64,000 bases of DNA, taken from positions 38,169,477 to 38,233,476 of the forward strand of contig CM036622.1 in the NCBI GenBank assembly GCA_020746105.1. The letters are read 5' to 3'. Made by a program: the position numbers and the translations under genes. Positions 57,501-62,156 of the stretch are shown in pieces (the stretch's first letter is position 1; each line of letters opens with the position of its first letter). This DNA comes from Trogon surrucura (taxonomy: Eukaryota > Chordata > Aves > Trogoniformes > Trogonidae). Under the pieces are notes generated by a model. It saw only the letters and a list, made by a program, of their open reading frames with translations, did not search any database and was not told where the DNA came from.

Positions 57501-60500
57501 CACAAATTTGACCCACAGGATATGTCCAACAGTAGACGTATAATTTGAAGGCAAGGTGTTCCCACAGAATCGTCCTGCAAGCAGCCCTGTATCATTCCCT
57601 TCACGAATCTCCAGGTAATCTTTGGTGCAGCTGCTACTGTTCTCCAGCTGAAATGTTCTGTTTCGATAGCAGTAGAAGAGCATTAGCAGGCACATGACTG
57701 GCACATACTTCAGAGTTTGCCCTGCTAGGCCACTAATCCCACAGTAGCTTGTATCCTGCCTAACAGTTAAGAAGAGTGCAGCAACAAAACCCTTTAGAAT
57801 TCAGAAATCACTGCTTGTCACCCAGCAATGCTGGCAATATGGGAGTCATTCTTTTCTAGACCCTTATTTTACAACAGAGCTTCAGTTCACAAAGTTGTAA
57901 TTTTTAAAGAGTTCTCAAGCCCTTGTAATATTTCGTGGTTCTCTAACAAAAATCATGAATCATGGGAAGACCCTGATATACAAAACAGATTTTTAATACA
58001 AGCCCAGGCTGGACTACTTACTTGATGCACATCTATTTGGTACAGAGAATACTTTTAGCCTTAAAAATCAGCTTGCAGACTCTTCATTTGTGTAGAATTT
58101 CAGTACACTTCGTGGTGAGAAAACAATTGCCAGAAACTTAGATTCAGTTATAGTTAACACCTCAGAATTCAGAATCCCTTAGCAGTTTCCCCAGAACTAT
58201 GAAATATTACCATTTCTCGGGCCTTTTTGTGTTTCACATGAGTGGGTGTGCAAAATAATACTAAGCACTCCTACGAACTCTTCTAAAACAATTTTTACCT
58301 TAGAAAAATAATAGTATTCAGTAACAAAATTATAAATTCTTAATTTTTGCACCAAGTGGAATGATAAATATATTCTAAAAATCATTATCTGTTACTCCAA
58401 GTGAAGTGCTTTGATTCAATCCAATATATTTTTCAGAAGCAGGATATGAATATGTAGTAAAGATTTCAGAAAGTGCCTCTTACAACCAGCACCCCAAATA
58501 TTTCTGACTACTGATTTTGTGGTAACAACTCCCCCTCTTTAGTCCTGAATATAACCACATATATTCCATGCACACATGCTGTGAAATGGTTCCAACCACT
58601 CAACTGGATATATTTCAGACTAATTTAAAGCTAACCCTCAAATTGCAAGACAGGCATTTCTGTTCAGACTGAGATGAAGAAAATGAATGCCTCATGCCAA
58701 CAATCCTTCATAAACCCCTAGTATTAAATTAAATAAAATAAATACTGCTTTCTAACACAATTACTCCATGCTTTGTAGTATTTTCAGCTTGCCTTTTGGC
58801 TATGTGTAACTGAGGAAAAAGAGTTTACATCTACTCAATATCACTTTACATAACTGCATATATGTTCCGCTGATAGTTTCTCCTTCACATGAGATTTTTG
58901 GTTTAGGTCTGAAAAGTTGTTATTCATTAGTTTGTAGCAAATACTTTGGAAAATGTTTTCAGGATGTAGTATTTTCTCTCTGCTTCAGTAAGTAAAGGAG
59001 GAATAGAATGTCCTTTTTACTGCATGAGTGAATCAGTACATGCCGAACAAATTGCACCTTATGCAGTCAGCATGTTACTGGGCAGATTTTCCTTTTGTCC
59101 TGATTAACTGTAAATGCAGGTTTCAGAATGACTTTTCTTTTCCTGCTCATTCTTGATAAGCTTTGCAAAGGGTCAGTGCATTCCTTCTTGGCAGCAGCCA
59201 CTGTTTGATGCCAGAAGCTGAGAGGTTCAGAAATGCACAACGTGGGTAAAGAACAACCTAACAACCCTGGTAGAGGACTCCACGTTGTTCTGTGGATCAC
59301 ACATGACTTTCCAGTCAGAGGTCTTCAAAGGAAAGTTACTTTGCTGAAGGGAAAATAAAATTCGTTCAGATACTCTCCTGGCCCCTGTTGTGTCTCTACT
59401 GCTATAACTGTTGGAGAAATTTCAAAGCATTTAATACACAATCTGTGGAGTCTCTAGGCCCTTTATATTACTCGGCTATATAATAATTACTACAATGAAC
59501 CTAGTAGTAAGGAAATAGGAATTTCCTTTGTAAAGCAAAGGCAGATGAATGCTAAATTTCCTCTTCTTGTTTATAAGTGATTGGCTTCTTCAGCATCCCG
59601 CGTTGCTCAAACAATAAGCCACCTATTTATATAATGCTGTATATGCTTTAATATAAGCAATGACTAAGACAGGAGGACACTGATTGCAAGCTGCCACTAA
59701 CTCCTGCTGTATTCTCTTTCCAAGTCACTCTAAAAACATGGTTCAGATTTATCATCTGGTAATTACATTTCCTAATAAACACAGAACATCCTTCCTTCAG
59801 GTCTGCGAAAGGGCTGAGTAATAACCCCTGGCAATGCATTTACGTGAAGGACAGCTGGAGCCGGTTGCCAGGGGAGCTGAGAATCATCCAGACACACTCG
59901 GTGTTGAGCGGATATGGCTCGGGATAGCCAGGGCTGCTGAAAGCTCCTCTGTCCATATGGAAAGTACCCCCACAGGCTGCAACAAGGAGGAGACAGTAGA
60001 AGGTTGAGGATTGCATTTTTAAAAAATACCTTGACAGAGCCAGAGAGTTTCCTAATCAAGAAAGCATTTCTCTTTGTCCCCTTGTTCTTTAGCTTGCTGG
60101 TAGACTTGTCGAGACATTGGCCAAAAAGGGAAAGGACAATAGCGGATTTTAAAAGAGAGAATGTCAGAGAGACAAAGAGGTACAGGATCTGTTCTTTTCC
60201 TTAAACGTCAGAGGCATAACATAGCAACACTTTTCACACGGACTTACATGATGATGATGCAGCATAGGTGGCATGGAAGCCCCTAGCAGTAATGTCACTG
60301 TTGGAGATGAAGTTCACCACCAAGGCATTACCAAAAGAAGTGACTGGATGTGGTATACTAGTGCCACAGTAACGGCCTGGAAGAGAACAAGTCAGAGAGA
60401 AAAAAAAAGGGAATGTTCAGCATGTAATTACTATTGCTTATTTAAAATTTGGGGTTAATGTCTGACAGCAACCAGGAGCAAGATTTGTTGCTTACAGTTG

Positions 60501-61735
60501 CAGTTGTTAATTCAATCTACATAAAAACTGAATACTCCATTTCATATGCACAGAACTCAACTCCAGGGGCTTTATGGTTTTTTTTTAGCACAGGAAGGAC
60601 ACTCCAGACATGCTAGTCATTGACTATTTTGTCATTGAGCTCCTTTGTGTTCACTCTATCCAGAAATAAAAACCTACCTGAAAAAAAAAAAAATCCCATT
60701 AAATATATCTGACAGTAGTTTCCATTTCAGTCAATTAGTTTCTGATAAAAAAACCCAAACAAGTAACAAATAACAGACCAGTTCTCCTGTAACGGATTGT
60801 AACATAGGGCTTAGCAATGTGAATCTCAATCTAGCAGAAAGGCATCTGACAGGAAAAAGAAAGACAGCGGCTAATATCCCGGTCCTCTTGCCAAGTGAAA
60901 GCTAAGAGTAGGAGACCAAAAAAATAATTCTGCTCTTAGTTACGAACCATATAAATTGAGTGCAGCTCCACTCCTGACAAAAAAATCATATACAAAAGTA
61001 AAGGAGAGAATAATCAGGCAGATGCTCCAAATTTCCCAGAAAGGAATCTGAAGCAACACTGGGGACATGAGAGGAGTCAGGATCACTCTGTTGCCAGGGT
61101 TTTCTCAAGGCTTCCTGGCAGTATAAACATGGAATTTTGCTGCTCCAGGCTGCTCCTGCCACTTGAAGGTGATGGCACTGGACAGCAGCATCGGGAGAAA
61201 GCTGTAGAAAATTCAGGAACAAGTAGAAAATCAGACTTTCCAGGGCTTGAGGAATATCCATTTTCTGCTCCCAAAAATCTGCAGCTTTCCTCACCTGTGT
61301 TTTGTATGGATTGTGCTCATGAGTTATGTTATGAACAGTTAACTGGGATTCCAGTCTAAACTGAATTGCTTGGTTCCCAATATTGTTCAGCTGTGGAGGA
61401 AGGAAAAAACAGCTGGAGCCAACCCCTCAGTTCAGGTTAGTAGGAATACAGTCAGGCTCTGGGAGGGTTGTGCAATTCCCAGTCTGCTCTGGTCAGAGTG
61501 GCCCAGGATCTTCCGTTATCAGAAAAAATCCGTGAAGCAGGAGGACATTCACAGAAAACCTTCTCCTGGTTACCTTGGGTGAAGTTTTGTATATGAAATA
61601 AACAATGGAAAGTTACAATACCTTGAAGAGGAGCCTCGTAATTATTCCCATCCAAAATCTCCACAAAATCTGTTGTACAGTTTTGTCTGCTGTTTTCGAT
61701 ATCAAAGTCAGTGAACGAGAGTGTGACGTGGCTGA
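467..61735 (-). CDS. CUBN: Cubilin, C-terminal half (CUB11 partial to CUB27 plus stop), 34 exons, 5' part outside window
   Basis: The spliced product is about 1,963 residues made only of tandem CUB domains of about 110-120 residues. Most show the CGG...SPNYP...CxW...FxLE...CxxDYLEVxxG...GRFCG...FxSDxS...GFxAxY pattern. Known for the family: cubilin is a peripheral apical receptor with no transmembrane segment. It is tethered by amnionless and works with megalin to take up intrinsic factor-cobalamin, albumin, transferrin, apoA-I and other ligands in kidney, gut and yolk sac. The intrinsic factor site (CUB5-8) and the N-terminal EGF region lie upstream of this window; RAP binding has been mapped to CUB13-14. 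All introns used are GT-AG and all phases join without a frameshift or stop, so the copy looks functional. Numbering assumes 27 CUBs. No other vertebrate protein has a CUB-only C-terminal array this long, so the identification is firm. Exact ends at a few weak donors are less certain. Confidence 0.96.
575..908 (-). other. CUBN last intron (334 nt)
   Basis: Short AT-rich intron inside CUB27. No repeat or conserved element recognised. Confidence 0.85.
909..1144 (-). CDS. CUBN: CUBN exon 33: most of CUB27
   Basis: Reads [20 protein letters not shown], then [31 protein letters not shown] and GPYCGM. All four Cys are here, but Asn replaces the calcium-site Asp (SNYL). It is the longest coding exon (236 nt). 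Acceptor TTCCAG; donor ATG|GTGTGT is moderate, and phase 0 out matches the terminal exon. Confidence 0.92.
1145..2930 (-). other. CUBN intron between CUB26 and CUB27
   Basis: 1.8 kb. Contains a degenerate stretch at about 2266-2530 that may be an old CR1/L3-type LINE, and a short (CAC)5 run at 2595-2609. Otherwise nothing recognised. Confidence 0.85.
2266..2530 (-). repeat. Possible ancient CR1/L3-like LINE fragment
   Basis: The plus strand has a spaced match to the conserved CR1/L3 block: a 'taacttggtgtcat...acaaactttt' segment, then 'cattcattaatgtgtctatgtta', then 'gttcttggggca'. The same order occurs, better preserved, in younger CR1 copies in minus orientation. Highly diverged; recognised by eye only. 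Confidence 0.35.
2931..3096 (-). CDS. CUBN: CUBN exon 32: rest of CUB26
   Basis: Reads [20 protein letters not shown], then [20 protein letters not shown]. Acceptor TTGAAG chosen so that DFLE joins VRNG in phase 0. Donor GTAAGG; phase 1 out. Confidence 0.94.
3097..4205 (-). other. CUBN intron inside CUB26
   Basis: 1.1 kb, AT-rich, with an interrupted A-rich run near 3789-3830. No mobile element or gene recognised. Confidence 0.85.
4206..4387 (-). CDS. CUBN: CUBN exon 31: first part of CUB26
   Basis: Reads (G)[18 protein letters not shown], then [28 protein letters not shown]. The CGG motif is degenerate (CSR) but the three Cys and the Glu/Asp ligands are intact. Acceptor TCTCAAG, donor GTATCA; phase 1 in, phase 0 out. 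Confidence 0.94.
4388..4501 (-). other. Very short CUBN intron (114 nt) between CUB25 and CUB26
   Basis: GTAAGC...CAAG intron of 114 nt, a multiple of three. Read in the CUBN frame it has no stop codon, so retention would insert 38 residues between the domains. Confidence 0.88.
4502..4649 (-). CDS. CUBN: CUBN exon 30: rest of CUB25
   Basis: Reads [20 protein letters not shown], then [20 protein letters not shown]. Acceptor TTCCAG, donor GTAAGC; phase 0 in, phase 1 out. The next intron is only 114 nt long. Confidence 0.94.
4650..5070 (-). other. CUBN intron inside CUB25
   Basis: 421 nt, AT-rich; nothing recognised. Confidence 0.85.
5071..5279 (-). CDS. CUBN: CUBN exon 29: first part of CUB25
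   Basis: Reads [20 protein letters not shown], then [33 protein letters not shown]. His replaces the Glu ligand (FHLH) and Asn the Asp (QNYLE). Acceptor TACACAG, donor ACA|GTAAGA; phase 1 in, phase 0 out. Confidence 0.94.
5280..5745 (-). other. CUBN intron between CUB24 and CUB25
   Basis: 466 nt with an A-run near 5409-5425; nothing else recognised. Confidence 0.85.
5746..5908 (-). CDS. CUBN: CUBN exon 28: rest of CUB24
   Basis: Reads [20 protein letters not shown], then [20 protein letters not shown]. All hallmark residues are present. Acceptor CTTTCAG, donor GTAAGT; phase 0 in, phase 1 out. Confidence 0.95.
5909..6738 (-). other. CUBN intron inside CUB24
   Basis: 830 nt, AT-rich; nothing recognised. 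Confidence 0.85.
6739..6944 (-). CDS. CUBN: CUBN exon 27: first part of CUB24
   Basis: Reads (G)[18 protein letters not shown], then [18 protein letters not shown] and CRYDYVK. The loop before the second Cys is divergent but holds an NVT glycosylation sequon. Acceptor CAACAG chosen because it alone restores phase 1; donor GTAAGA; phase 0 out. It lies 9.4 kb from exon 26. Confidence 0.94.
7679..7750. repeat. Polypyrimidine tandem repeat, period about 27 nt
   Basis: Two near-identical units containing ACTTCTCTCTCTTTTCTTTT, starting at 7699 and 7726, embedded in T-runs. In the CUBN sense this is a purine-only (A/G) tract apart from a few bases. Confidence 0.8.
11018..11406 (-). mobile_element. 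CR1 LINE fragment (3' part), minus orientation
   Basis: On the plus strand it opens with TTAGGTTGGAAAAGATCTTT and runs through the 'accatgtccctaaacacatct', 'tacctccagggatgg' and 'tcagcctccttttcttcag' blocks, the reverse complement of the CR1 ORF2 C-terminus and 3' UTR. The reading frame is heavily broken. 5'-truncated, as usual for CR1. Confidence 0.88.
13440..13505 (+). repeat. Possible MIR-like SINE core
   Basis: A short segment with 'aggtataattctcatttta' followed by 'cagactgaaaacaaaggcag' resembles the MIR block around CATTTTACAGATGAGGAAACTGAGG. Too short and diverged to be sure. Confidence 0.3.
16308..16525 (-). CDS. CUBN: CUBN exon 26: rest of CUB23
   Basis: Reads [20 protein letters not shown], then [11 protein letters not shown] and [20 protein letters not shown]. 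Glu, Asp and Asp ligands are present. Acceptor TTTTACAG, donor GTAAGA; phase 2 in, phase 1 out. Confidence 0.95.
16526..17442 (-). other. CUBN intron inside CUB23
   Basis: 917 nt; nothing recognised. Confidence 0.85.
17443..17572 (-). CDS. CUBN: CUBN exon 25: first part of CUB23
   Basis: Reads [20 protein letters not shown], then [16 protein letters not shown] plus two bases of Lys. The SPNYP motif is altered to SPAHS. Acceptor CTACAG, donor GTATGT; phase 1 in, phase 2 out. Confidence 0.93.
17573..19807 (-). other. CUBN intron between CUB22 and CUB23
   Basis: 2.2 kb. Small open frames around 17770-18235 lack family motifs. No mobile element recognised. Confidence 0.85.
19808..20002 (-). CDS. 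CUBN: CUBN exon 24: rest of CUB22
   Basis: Reads (A)[16 protein letters not shown], then [12 protein letters not shown] and [19 protein letters not shown]. The spacing between FHLE and the third Cys is typical once joined to exon 23. Two CAG acceptors 6 nt apart are both in frame; the inner one (exon end 20002) is reported, and the outer would add Pro-Ala. Donor GTGAGT; phase 1 in and out. A 7.7-kb intron precedes it. Confidence 0.91.
20168..20215 (+). repeat. Possible MIR-like SINE core
   Basis: The segment 'ggaaaactgaggcagaaaaa' preceded by 'tttttaacatgcc' resembles the MIR core GATGAGGAAACTGAGGCACAGA. Short and uncertain. Confidence 0.28.
22470..22874 (+). mobile_element. Ancient L2-like LINE fragment with reverse transcriptase remnant
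   Basis: The plus strand carries the block around 'atctctgtgctgatgacccc' typical of L2-type LINEs. In frame from 22658 it translates to [11 protein letters not shown], matching the RT active-site block YADDTQxYL with Tyr changed to Cys (CADD at 22745-22756). The frame is otherwise broken, so it is a fossil. It is cut at 22874/22875 by an LTR insertion. Confidence 0.55.
22875..23671 (+). mobile_element. Solo LTR of an endogenous retrovirus, about 797 bp
   Basis: Starts TGTCCTGGTTTGAGC and ends ACCCTTGACA, giving TG...CA ends. The flanking 5-mers are TCTTG (22870-22874) and CCTTG (23672-23676), a 5-bp target-site duplication with one mismatch. Inside are a TATAAA at 23234-23239 and an ATTAAA poly(A) signal at 23538-23543. 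No gag, pol or env sequence is present. Orientation is opposite to CUBN. ERVL-type is my inference from the duplication length. Confidence 0.8.
23672..24240 (+). mobile_element. Possible continuation of the L2-like LINE after the LTR
   Basis: The sequence right of the LTR keeps the same pyrimidine-rich plus-strand character as 22470-22874, as expected for the 3' part of the same LINE. The homology is by general appearance and context only. Confidence 0.3.
24542..24564. repeat. Compound (TA)n/(CA)n microsatellite
   Basis: Run of alternating AT then AC dinucleotides on the plus strand (catatatatatacacacac). Confidence 0.8.
27752..27901 (-). CDS. CUBN: CUBN exon 23: first part of CUB22
   Basis: Reads [20 protein letters not shown], then [11 protein letters not shown] and [11 protein letters not shown] is replaced by CGV and CxW by CSY, both conservative. 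Acceptor TTTGTAG, donor GTAACT; phase 1 in and out. Confidence 0.93.
27902..29371 (-). other. CUBN intron between CUB21 and CUB22
   Basis: 1.5 kb; nothing recognised. A 63-codon plus-strand frame near 28834-29025 has no recognisable motif. Confidence 0.85.
29372..29528 (-). CDS. CUBN: CUBN exon 22: rest of CUB21
   Basis: Reads [20 protein letters not shown], then [17 protein letters not shown]. This is a divergent CUB C-terminal half: TTGCGSS replaces the usual RFCG and the third acidic ligand is not aligned. Acceptor TTGTCAG, donor GTAAGT; phase 0 in, phase 1 out. Identification rests on phase, position and the GFSASF ending. Confidence 0.86.
29529..31814 (-). other. CUBN intron inside CUB21
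   Basis: 2.3 kb, strongly AT-rich; no repeat or gene recognised. Confidence 0.85.
31815..32002 (-). CDS. CUBN: CUBN exon 21: first part of CUB21
   Basis: Reads [20 protein letters not shown], then [11 protein letters not shown] and CQSSFVK. The three Cys are kept, but the Glu (FQIP instead of FxLE) and the Asp (QSSF) ligands are lost. Acceptor TTTCTAG, donor GTAAAA; phase 1 in, phase 0 out. Confidence 0.93.
32003..33950 (-). other. CUBN intron between CUB20 and CUB21
   Basis: 1.9 kb, with a T-run near 33372-33385; nothing else recognised. Confidence 0.85.
33951..34176 (-). CDS. CUBN: CUBN exon 20: rest of CUB20
   Basis: Reads [20 protein letters not shown], then [10 protein letters not shown] and [20 protein letters not shown]. 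Cys 3 and 4 and all acidic ligands are present. Acceptor GTTGCAG, donor GTAAGA; phase 0 in, phase 1 out. Confidence 0.95.
34177..36950 (-). other. CUBN intron inside CUB20
   Basis: 2.8 kb. About one third is a CR1 LINE (34438-35384); the rest shows nothing recognisable, including a motif-free open frame near 35531-35947. Confidence 0.85.
34438..35384 (-). mobile_element. CR1 LINE, 5'-truncated, minus orientation (about 0.95 kb)
   Basis: The 3' end at 34438 carries the CR1 terminal 8-mers (plus strand ACAGAATCATAGAATCA). The minus strand encodes the C-terminal part of CR1 ORF2: [20 protein letters not shown] (decayed RT active site, expected FADDTKL), then [38 protein letters not shown] and [20 protein letters not shown]. 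The frame stays open for 188 codons (35177-34611), but the region has several lesions and frame changes. Same sense as CUBN. Confidence 0.93.
36951..37072 (-). CDS. CUBN: CUBN exon 19: first part of CUB20
   Basis: Reads [20 protein letters not shown], then [15 protein letters not shown]. It is the shortest internal exon assembled (122 nt), because the internal intron lies before the LTF strand. Acceptor TTCTTCAG, donor GTAAGT; phase 1 in, phase 0 out. Confidence 0.95.
37073..37941 (-). other. CUBN intron between CUB19 and CUB20
   Basis: 869 nt; nothing recognised. Confidence 0.85.
37942..38091 (-). CDS. CUBN: CUBN exon 18: rest of CUB19
   Basis: Reads (G)[18 protein letters not shown], then [20 protein letters not shown]. 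It supplies the fourth Cys and the SDRN Asp. Acceptor ACTCAG, donor GTAAAT; phase 1 in and out. It is separated from exon 17 by a 3-kb intron. Confidence 0.92.
38092..41081 (-). other. CUBN intron inside CUB19
   Basis: 3.0 kb with a T-run near 39628-39644; no mobile element or gene recognised. Confidence 0.85.
41082..41288 (-). CDS. CUBN: CUBN exon 17: first part of CUB19
   Basis: Reads [20 protein letters not shown], then [20 protein letters not shown] and [10 protein letters not shown]. There is a long loop after the PGY motif and a longer beta-turn (SHYNSSIY). Glu and Asp calcium ligands are intact. Acceptor TCCACAG; donor ATAG|GTTCGT is weak but phase-compatible (phase 1 out). Confidence 0.88.
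41289..42321 (-). other. CUBN intron between CUB18 and CUB19
   Basis: 1.0 kb. Its first bases are part of a 40/41-bp tandem duplication (42248-42328). Nothing else recognised. Confidence 0.85.
42248..42328. repeat. Tandem duplication spanning a CUBN splice donor
   Basis: Two units, 42248-42287 (40 bp) and 42288-42328 (41 bp), both reading ACCAAAGACACT...CACACACTxCCTGxATC. The second unit includes the last seven bases of exon 16 and its GT donor. In the first unit the corresponding donor GT is GA. Confidence 0.88.
42322..42493 (-). CDS. CUBN: CUBN exon 16: rest of CUB18
   Basis: Reads [20 protein letters not shown], then [20 protein letters not shown], with the fourth Cys and the TDKS Asp. 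Acceptor AACAG, donor CAG|GTAGTG; phase 0 in, phase 1 out. The last seven exonic bases belong to one unit of a 40/41-bp tandem duplication that runs into the intron. Confidence 0.92.
42494..44026 (-). other. CUBN intron inside CUB18
   Basis: 1.5 kb with a T-run near 42737-42749; nothing else recognised. Confidence 0.85.
44027..44208 (-). CDS. CUBN: CUBN exon 15: first part of CUB18
   Basis: Reads [20 protein letters not shown], then [11 protein letters not shown] and CSSDYVA. Acceptor TTTCAG. The donor is taken as GCT|GTGCGT (weak) because it gives phase 0 and the expected DYVA-VYNG join with the next exon. Confidence 0.87.
44704..45522 (-). mobile_element. CR1 LINE, 5'-truncated, minus orientation, long open frame
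   Basis: The 3' terminus lies at 44704 (plus strand ACAGAATCACAGAACG). The minus strand has a 232-codon open frame (45481-44783) beginning [17 protein letters not shown], with [73 protein letters not shown] and [20 protein letters not shown], ending LDTFLCDLP. This is the C-terminal part of CR1 ORF2 after the RT core. The intact frame suggests a fairly young insertion. Confidence 0.95.
46075..46350 (+). mobile_element. CR1 LINE 3' fragment, plus orientation
   Basis: The plus strand encodes [17 protein letters not shown], matching the CR1 [15 protein letters not shown] block, and ends near 46350 with CR1-like 8-mers (gtgtgattctgc). Older and more diverged than the 44.7-kb copy. Confidence 0.85.
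46790..46930 (-). CDS. CUBN: CUBN exon 14: rest of CUB17
   Basis: Reads (G)[18 protein letters not shown], then [20 protein letters not shown]. It completes the domain with the fourth Cys and the TDGS Asp. Acceptor TCTGCAG, donor GAAG|GTTGGA (weak); phase 1 in and out. The intron separating it from exon 13 is only 293 nt. Confidence 0.88.
47224..47433 (-). CDS. CUBN: CUBN exon 13: first part of CUB17
   Basis: Reads [20 protein letters not shown], then [12 protein letters not shown] and [14 protein letters not shown]. The Glu ligand in the FxLE strand is Gln (LDIQ). Acceptor TTTTGCAG is strong. The donor CCG|GTCTGA is weak but is the only one seen that keeps phase 1 and the [15 protein letters not shown] join. 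Confidence 0.88.
47434..49131 (-). other. CUBN intron between CUB16 and CUB17
   Basis: 1.7 kb; nothing recognised. Confidence 0.85.
49132..49310 (-). CDS. CUBN: CUBN exon 12: rest of CUB16
   Basis: Reads (N)[18 protein letters not shown], then AKLCGG and [18 protein letters not shown]. The Asp normally two residues before the YLE is Ser here, so one calcium ligand is missing. Acceptor TACCAG, donor GTAATG; phase 2 in, phase 1 out. Confidence 0.93.
49311..50349 (-). other. CUBN intron inside CUB16
   Basis: 1.0 kb with an AT-rich stretch near 49600-49628; nothing else recognised. Confidence 0.85.
50350..50524 (-). CDS. CUBN: CUBN exon 11: first part of CUB16
   Basis: Reads [20 protein letters not shown], then [11 protein letters not shown], ending QFYIEPSP plus two bases. 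The two N-terminal Cys are present and the N-terminal loop is a little longer than usual. Acceptor TCCTAG, donor GTATAC; phase 1 in, phase 2 out. Confidence 0.93.
50525..51837 (-). other. CUBN intron between CUB15 and CUB16
   Basis: 1.3 kb; nothing recognised. Confidence 0.85.
51838..52021 (-). CDS. CUBN: CUBN exon 10: rest of CUB15
   Basis: Reads [20 protein letters not shown] then FCGSS and [20 protein letters not shown]. The loop before FCG is a few residues longer than in neighbouring CUBs. Acceptor TTCTAG, donor GTAAGT; phase 0 in, phase 1 out. Confidence 0.95.
52159..52178. repeat. (GA)n microsatellite
   Basis: Run of GA dinucleotides with one AA interruption, inside the 290-nt intron of CUB15. 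Confidence 0.8.
52312..52502 (-). CDS. CUBN: CUBN exon 9: first part of CUB15
   Basis: Reads [20 protein letters not shown], then [11 protein letters not shown] and CSLGDYVE, a classical CUB N-terminus with three Cys. Acceptor TTTTCTCAG, donor GTGAGG; phase 1 in, phase 0 out. Confidence 0.95.
52503..53355 (-). other. CUBN intron between CUB14 and CUB15
   Basis: 853 nt; nothing recognised. Confidence 0.85.
53356..53502 (-). CDS. CUBN: CUBN exon 8: rest of CUB14
   Basis: Reads (G)[19 protein letters not shown], then [20 protein letters not shown], completing CUB14 with the fourth Cys and the SDAS Asp. Acceptor TATCAG, donor GTAAGG; phase 1 in and out. CUB13-14 corresponds to the region mapped for RAP binding in mammalian cubilin. 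Confidence 0.94.
53503..53834 (-). other. CUBN intron inside CUB14
   Basis: 332 nt; nothing recognised. Confidence 0.85.
53835..54032 (-). CDS. CUBN: CUBN exon 7: first part of CUB14
   Basis: Reads [20 protein letters not shown], then [28 protein letters not shown]. It has the first three Cys and the Glu/Asp calcium ligands. Acceptor GACAG, donor GTGAGA; phase 1 in and out. Confidence 0.94.
54033..55123 (-). other. CUBN intron between CUB13 and CUB14
   Basis: 1.1 kb; nothing recognised. Confidence 0.85.
55124..55313 (-). CDS. CUBN: CUBN exon 6: rest of CUB13
   Basis: Starts [19 protein letters not shown] and continues [18 protein letters not shown], ending with an unusually long tail ([13 protein letters not shown]) that links to CUB14. 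The fourth Cys and the SDWS Asp are intact. Acceptor TCTGCAG, donor GTAGGT; phase 0 in, phase 1 out. Confidence 0.94.
55314..56049 (-). other. CUBN intron inside CUB13
   Basis: 736 nt; nothing recognised. Confidence 0.85.
56050..56231 (-). CDS. CUBN: CUBN exon 5: first part of CUB13, lacking the first Cys pair
   Basis: Reads (L)[18 protein letters not shown], then [10 protein letters not shown] and CNYDKLK. The position of the usual first Cys (CGG) is Leu at the splice-spanning codon, and the second Cys (C-x-W) is Tyr in NYQW, so the N-terminal disulfide is absent. The third Cys and the YDKL Asp remain. Acceptor TTTTTCAG, donor GTGATT; phase 1 in, phase 0 out. Confidence 0.9.
56232..57451 (-). 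other. CUBN intron between CUB12 and CUB13
   Basis: 1.2 kb, nearly half of it a solo LTR (56579-57160); the rest shows nothing recognisable. Confidence 0.85.
56579..57160 (+). mobile_element. Solo LTR of an endogenous retrovirus, about 582 bp, with perfect 5-bp target-site duplication
   Basis: Begins TGTGCTGGTTTTGGCTGG and ends TTAAATCACGACA (TG...CA). It is flanked on both sides by AATGC (56574-56578 and 57161-57165). A TATAAA lies at 56835-56840. The sequence belongs to a common avian LTR family. No internal viral genes are present, consistent with LTR-LTR recombination. It lies antisense to CUBN. ERVL-type is inferred from the 5-bp duplication. Confidence 0.9.
57452..57657 (-). CDS. CUBN: CUBN exon 4: rest of CUB12
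   Basis: Continues (T)[20 protein letters not shown], then [13 protein letters not shown], and ends in [18 protein letters not shown]. All three acidic calcium ligands (Glu in FQLE, Asp in KDYLE, Asp in VSDSS) are present. Acceptor AAACAG chosen because it restores phase 2 and the LSFTTFQLE strand. Donor GTAAGT; phase 1 out. Confidence 0.93.
57658..59843 (-). other. CUBN intron inside CUB12
   Basis: 2.2 kb; nothing recognised. Confidence 0.85.
59844..59976 (-). CDS. CUBN: CUBN exon 3: first part of CUB12
   Basis: Starts [19 protein letters not shown], then ECVWMI, and ends at LQLSF plus two bases of the next codon. It carries the first two Cys of the domain. Acceptor TTGCAG; donor GTAAAT; phase 1 in, phase 2 out. 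The internal break falls earlier in the fold than in most neighbouring CUBs. Confidence 0.93.
60248..60376 (-). CDS. CUBN: CUBN exon 2: end of CUB11
   Basis: Reads (G)[10 protein letters not shown] through [11 protein letters not shown], the C-terminal part of CUB11 with the fourth Cys. The calcium-site Asp usually found in F-x-S-D is Asn here (FISNSD). Acceptor CCAG, donor GTAAGT; phase 1 in and out. Four Ser codons close the domain. Confidence 0.92.
60377..61621 (-). other. CUBN intron inside CUB11
   Basis: 1.2 kb; nothing recognised. Confidence 0.8.
61622..61735 (-). CDS. CUBN: CUBN exon 1 of window: middle of CUB11
   Basis: Encodes a stretch beginning [13 protein letters not shown] and continuing through [11 protein letters not shown] to APLQ, the centre of a CUB domain with the Glu and Asp calcium ligands. 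The start of this domain (first two Cys) is not visible to the right, so its exon lies beyond 64000. The chosen acceptor follows a pyrimidine-rich CCCAG (phase 1 in). A second AG four bases further in would need phase 2. Donor GTATTG; phase 1 out. Confidence 0.82.
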
Positions 61736-62135
61736 CTGGGAACAACAAAGAGTAAAAACTTAAAAAATGTTTGGCATTTCACAGGGAAATAATTATACGT
61801 AAAGAAATGCACTGCCTTTTCTTTTCTGCCCTGAAGTCAATCGGTCCTCATAAAGTGTAACATCTGAACTAGTTTATTCCCTTGTACGTGGAGTGAATGT
61901 GATAGAAGTGCATTAACCCTTACTGCAAAGGTCCTGGTAAATCTCTTCTTATTTCAGTACTTCCTAGTACAATCACCATTAGAAGTGTGGGATTTAACAC
62001 ATACACGAGTCTAAATTTCCTAATGTCTAAATAGCTTCATTATATACTGAAAGTGCCAGCAAATACAACATGGAAAATTTACACATGTTCAGAAACAAAA
62101 CTTGTTTCTAGACATCCGTGACCTTCTGTCCCTTT

Positions 62136-62156
62136 GCGATCTATACCATAGATCGC
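62136..62156. repeat. Perfect 9-bp inverted repeat with 3-nt loop
   Basis: GCGATCTAT, then ACC, then ATAGATCGC. Intronic; no function evident. Confidence 0.9.
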
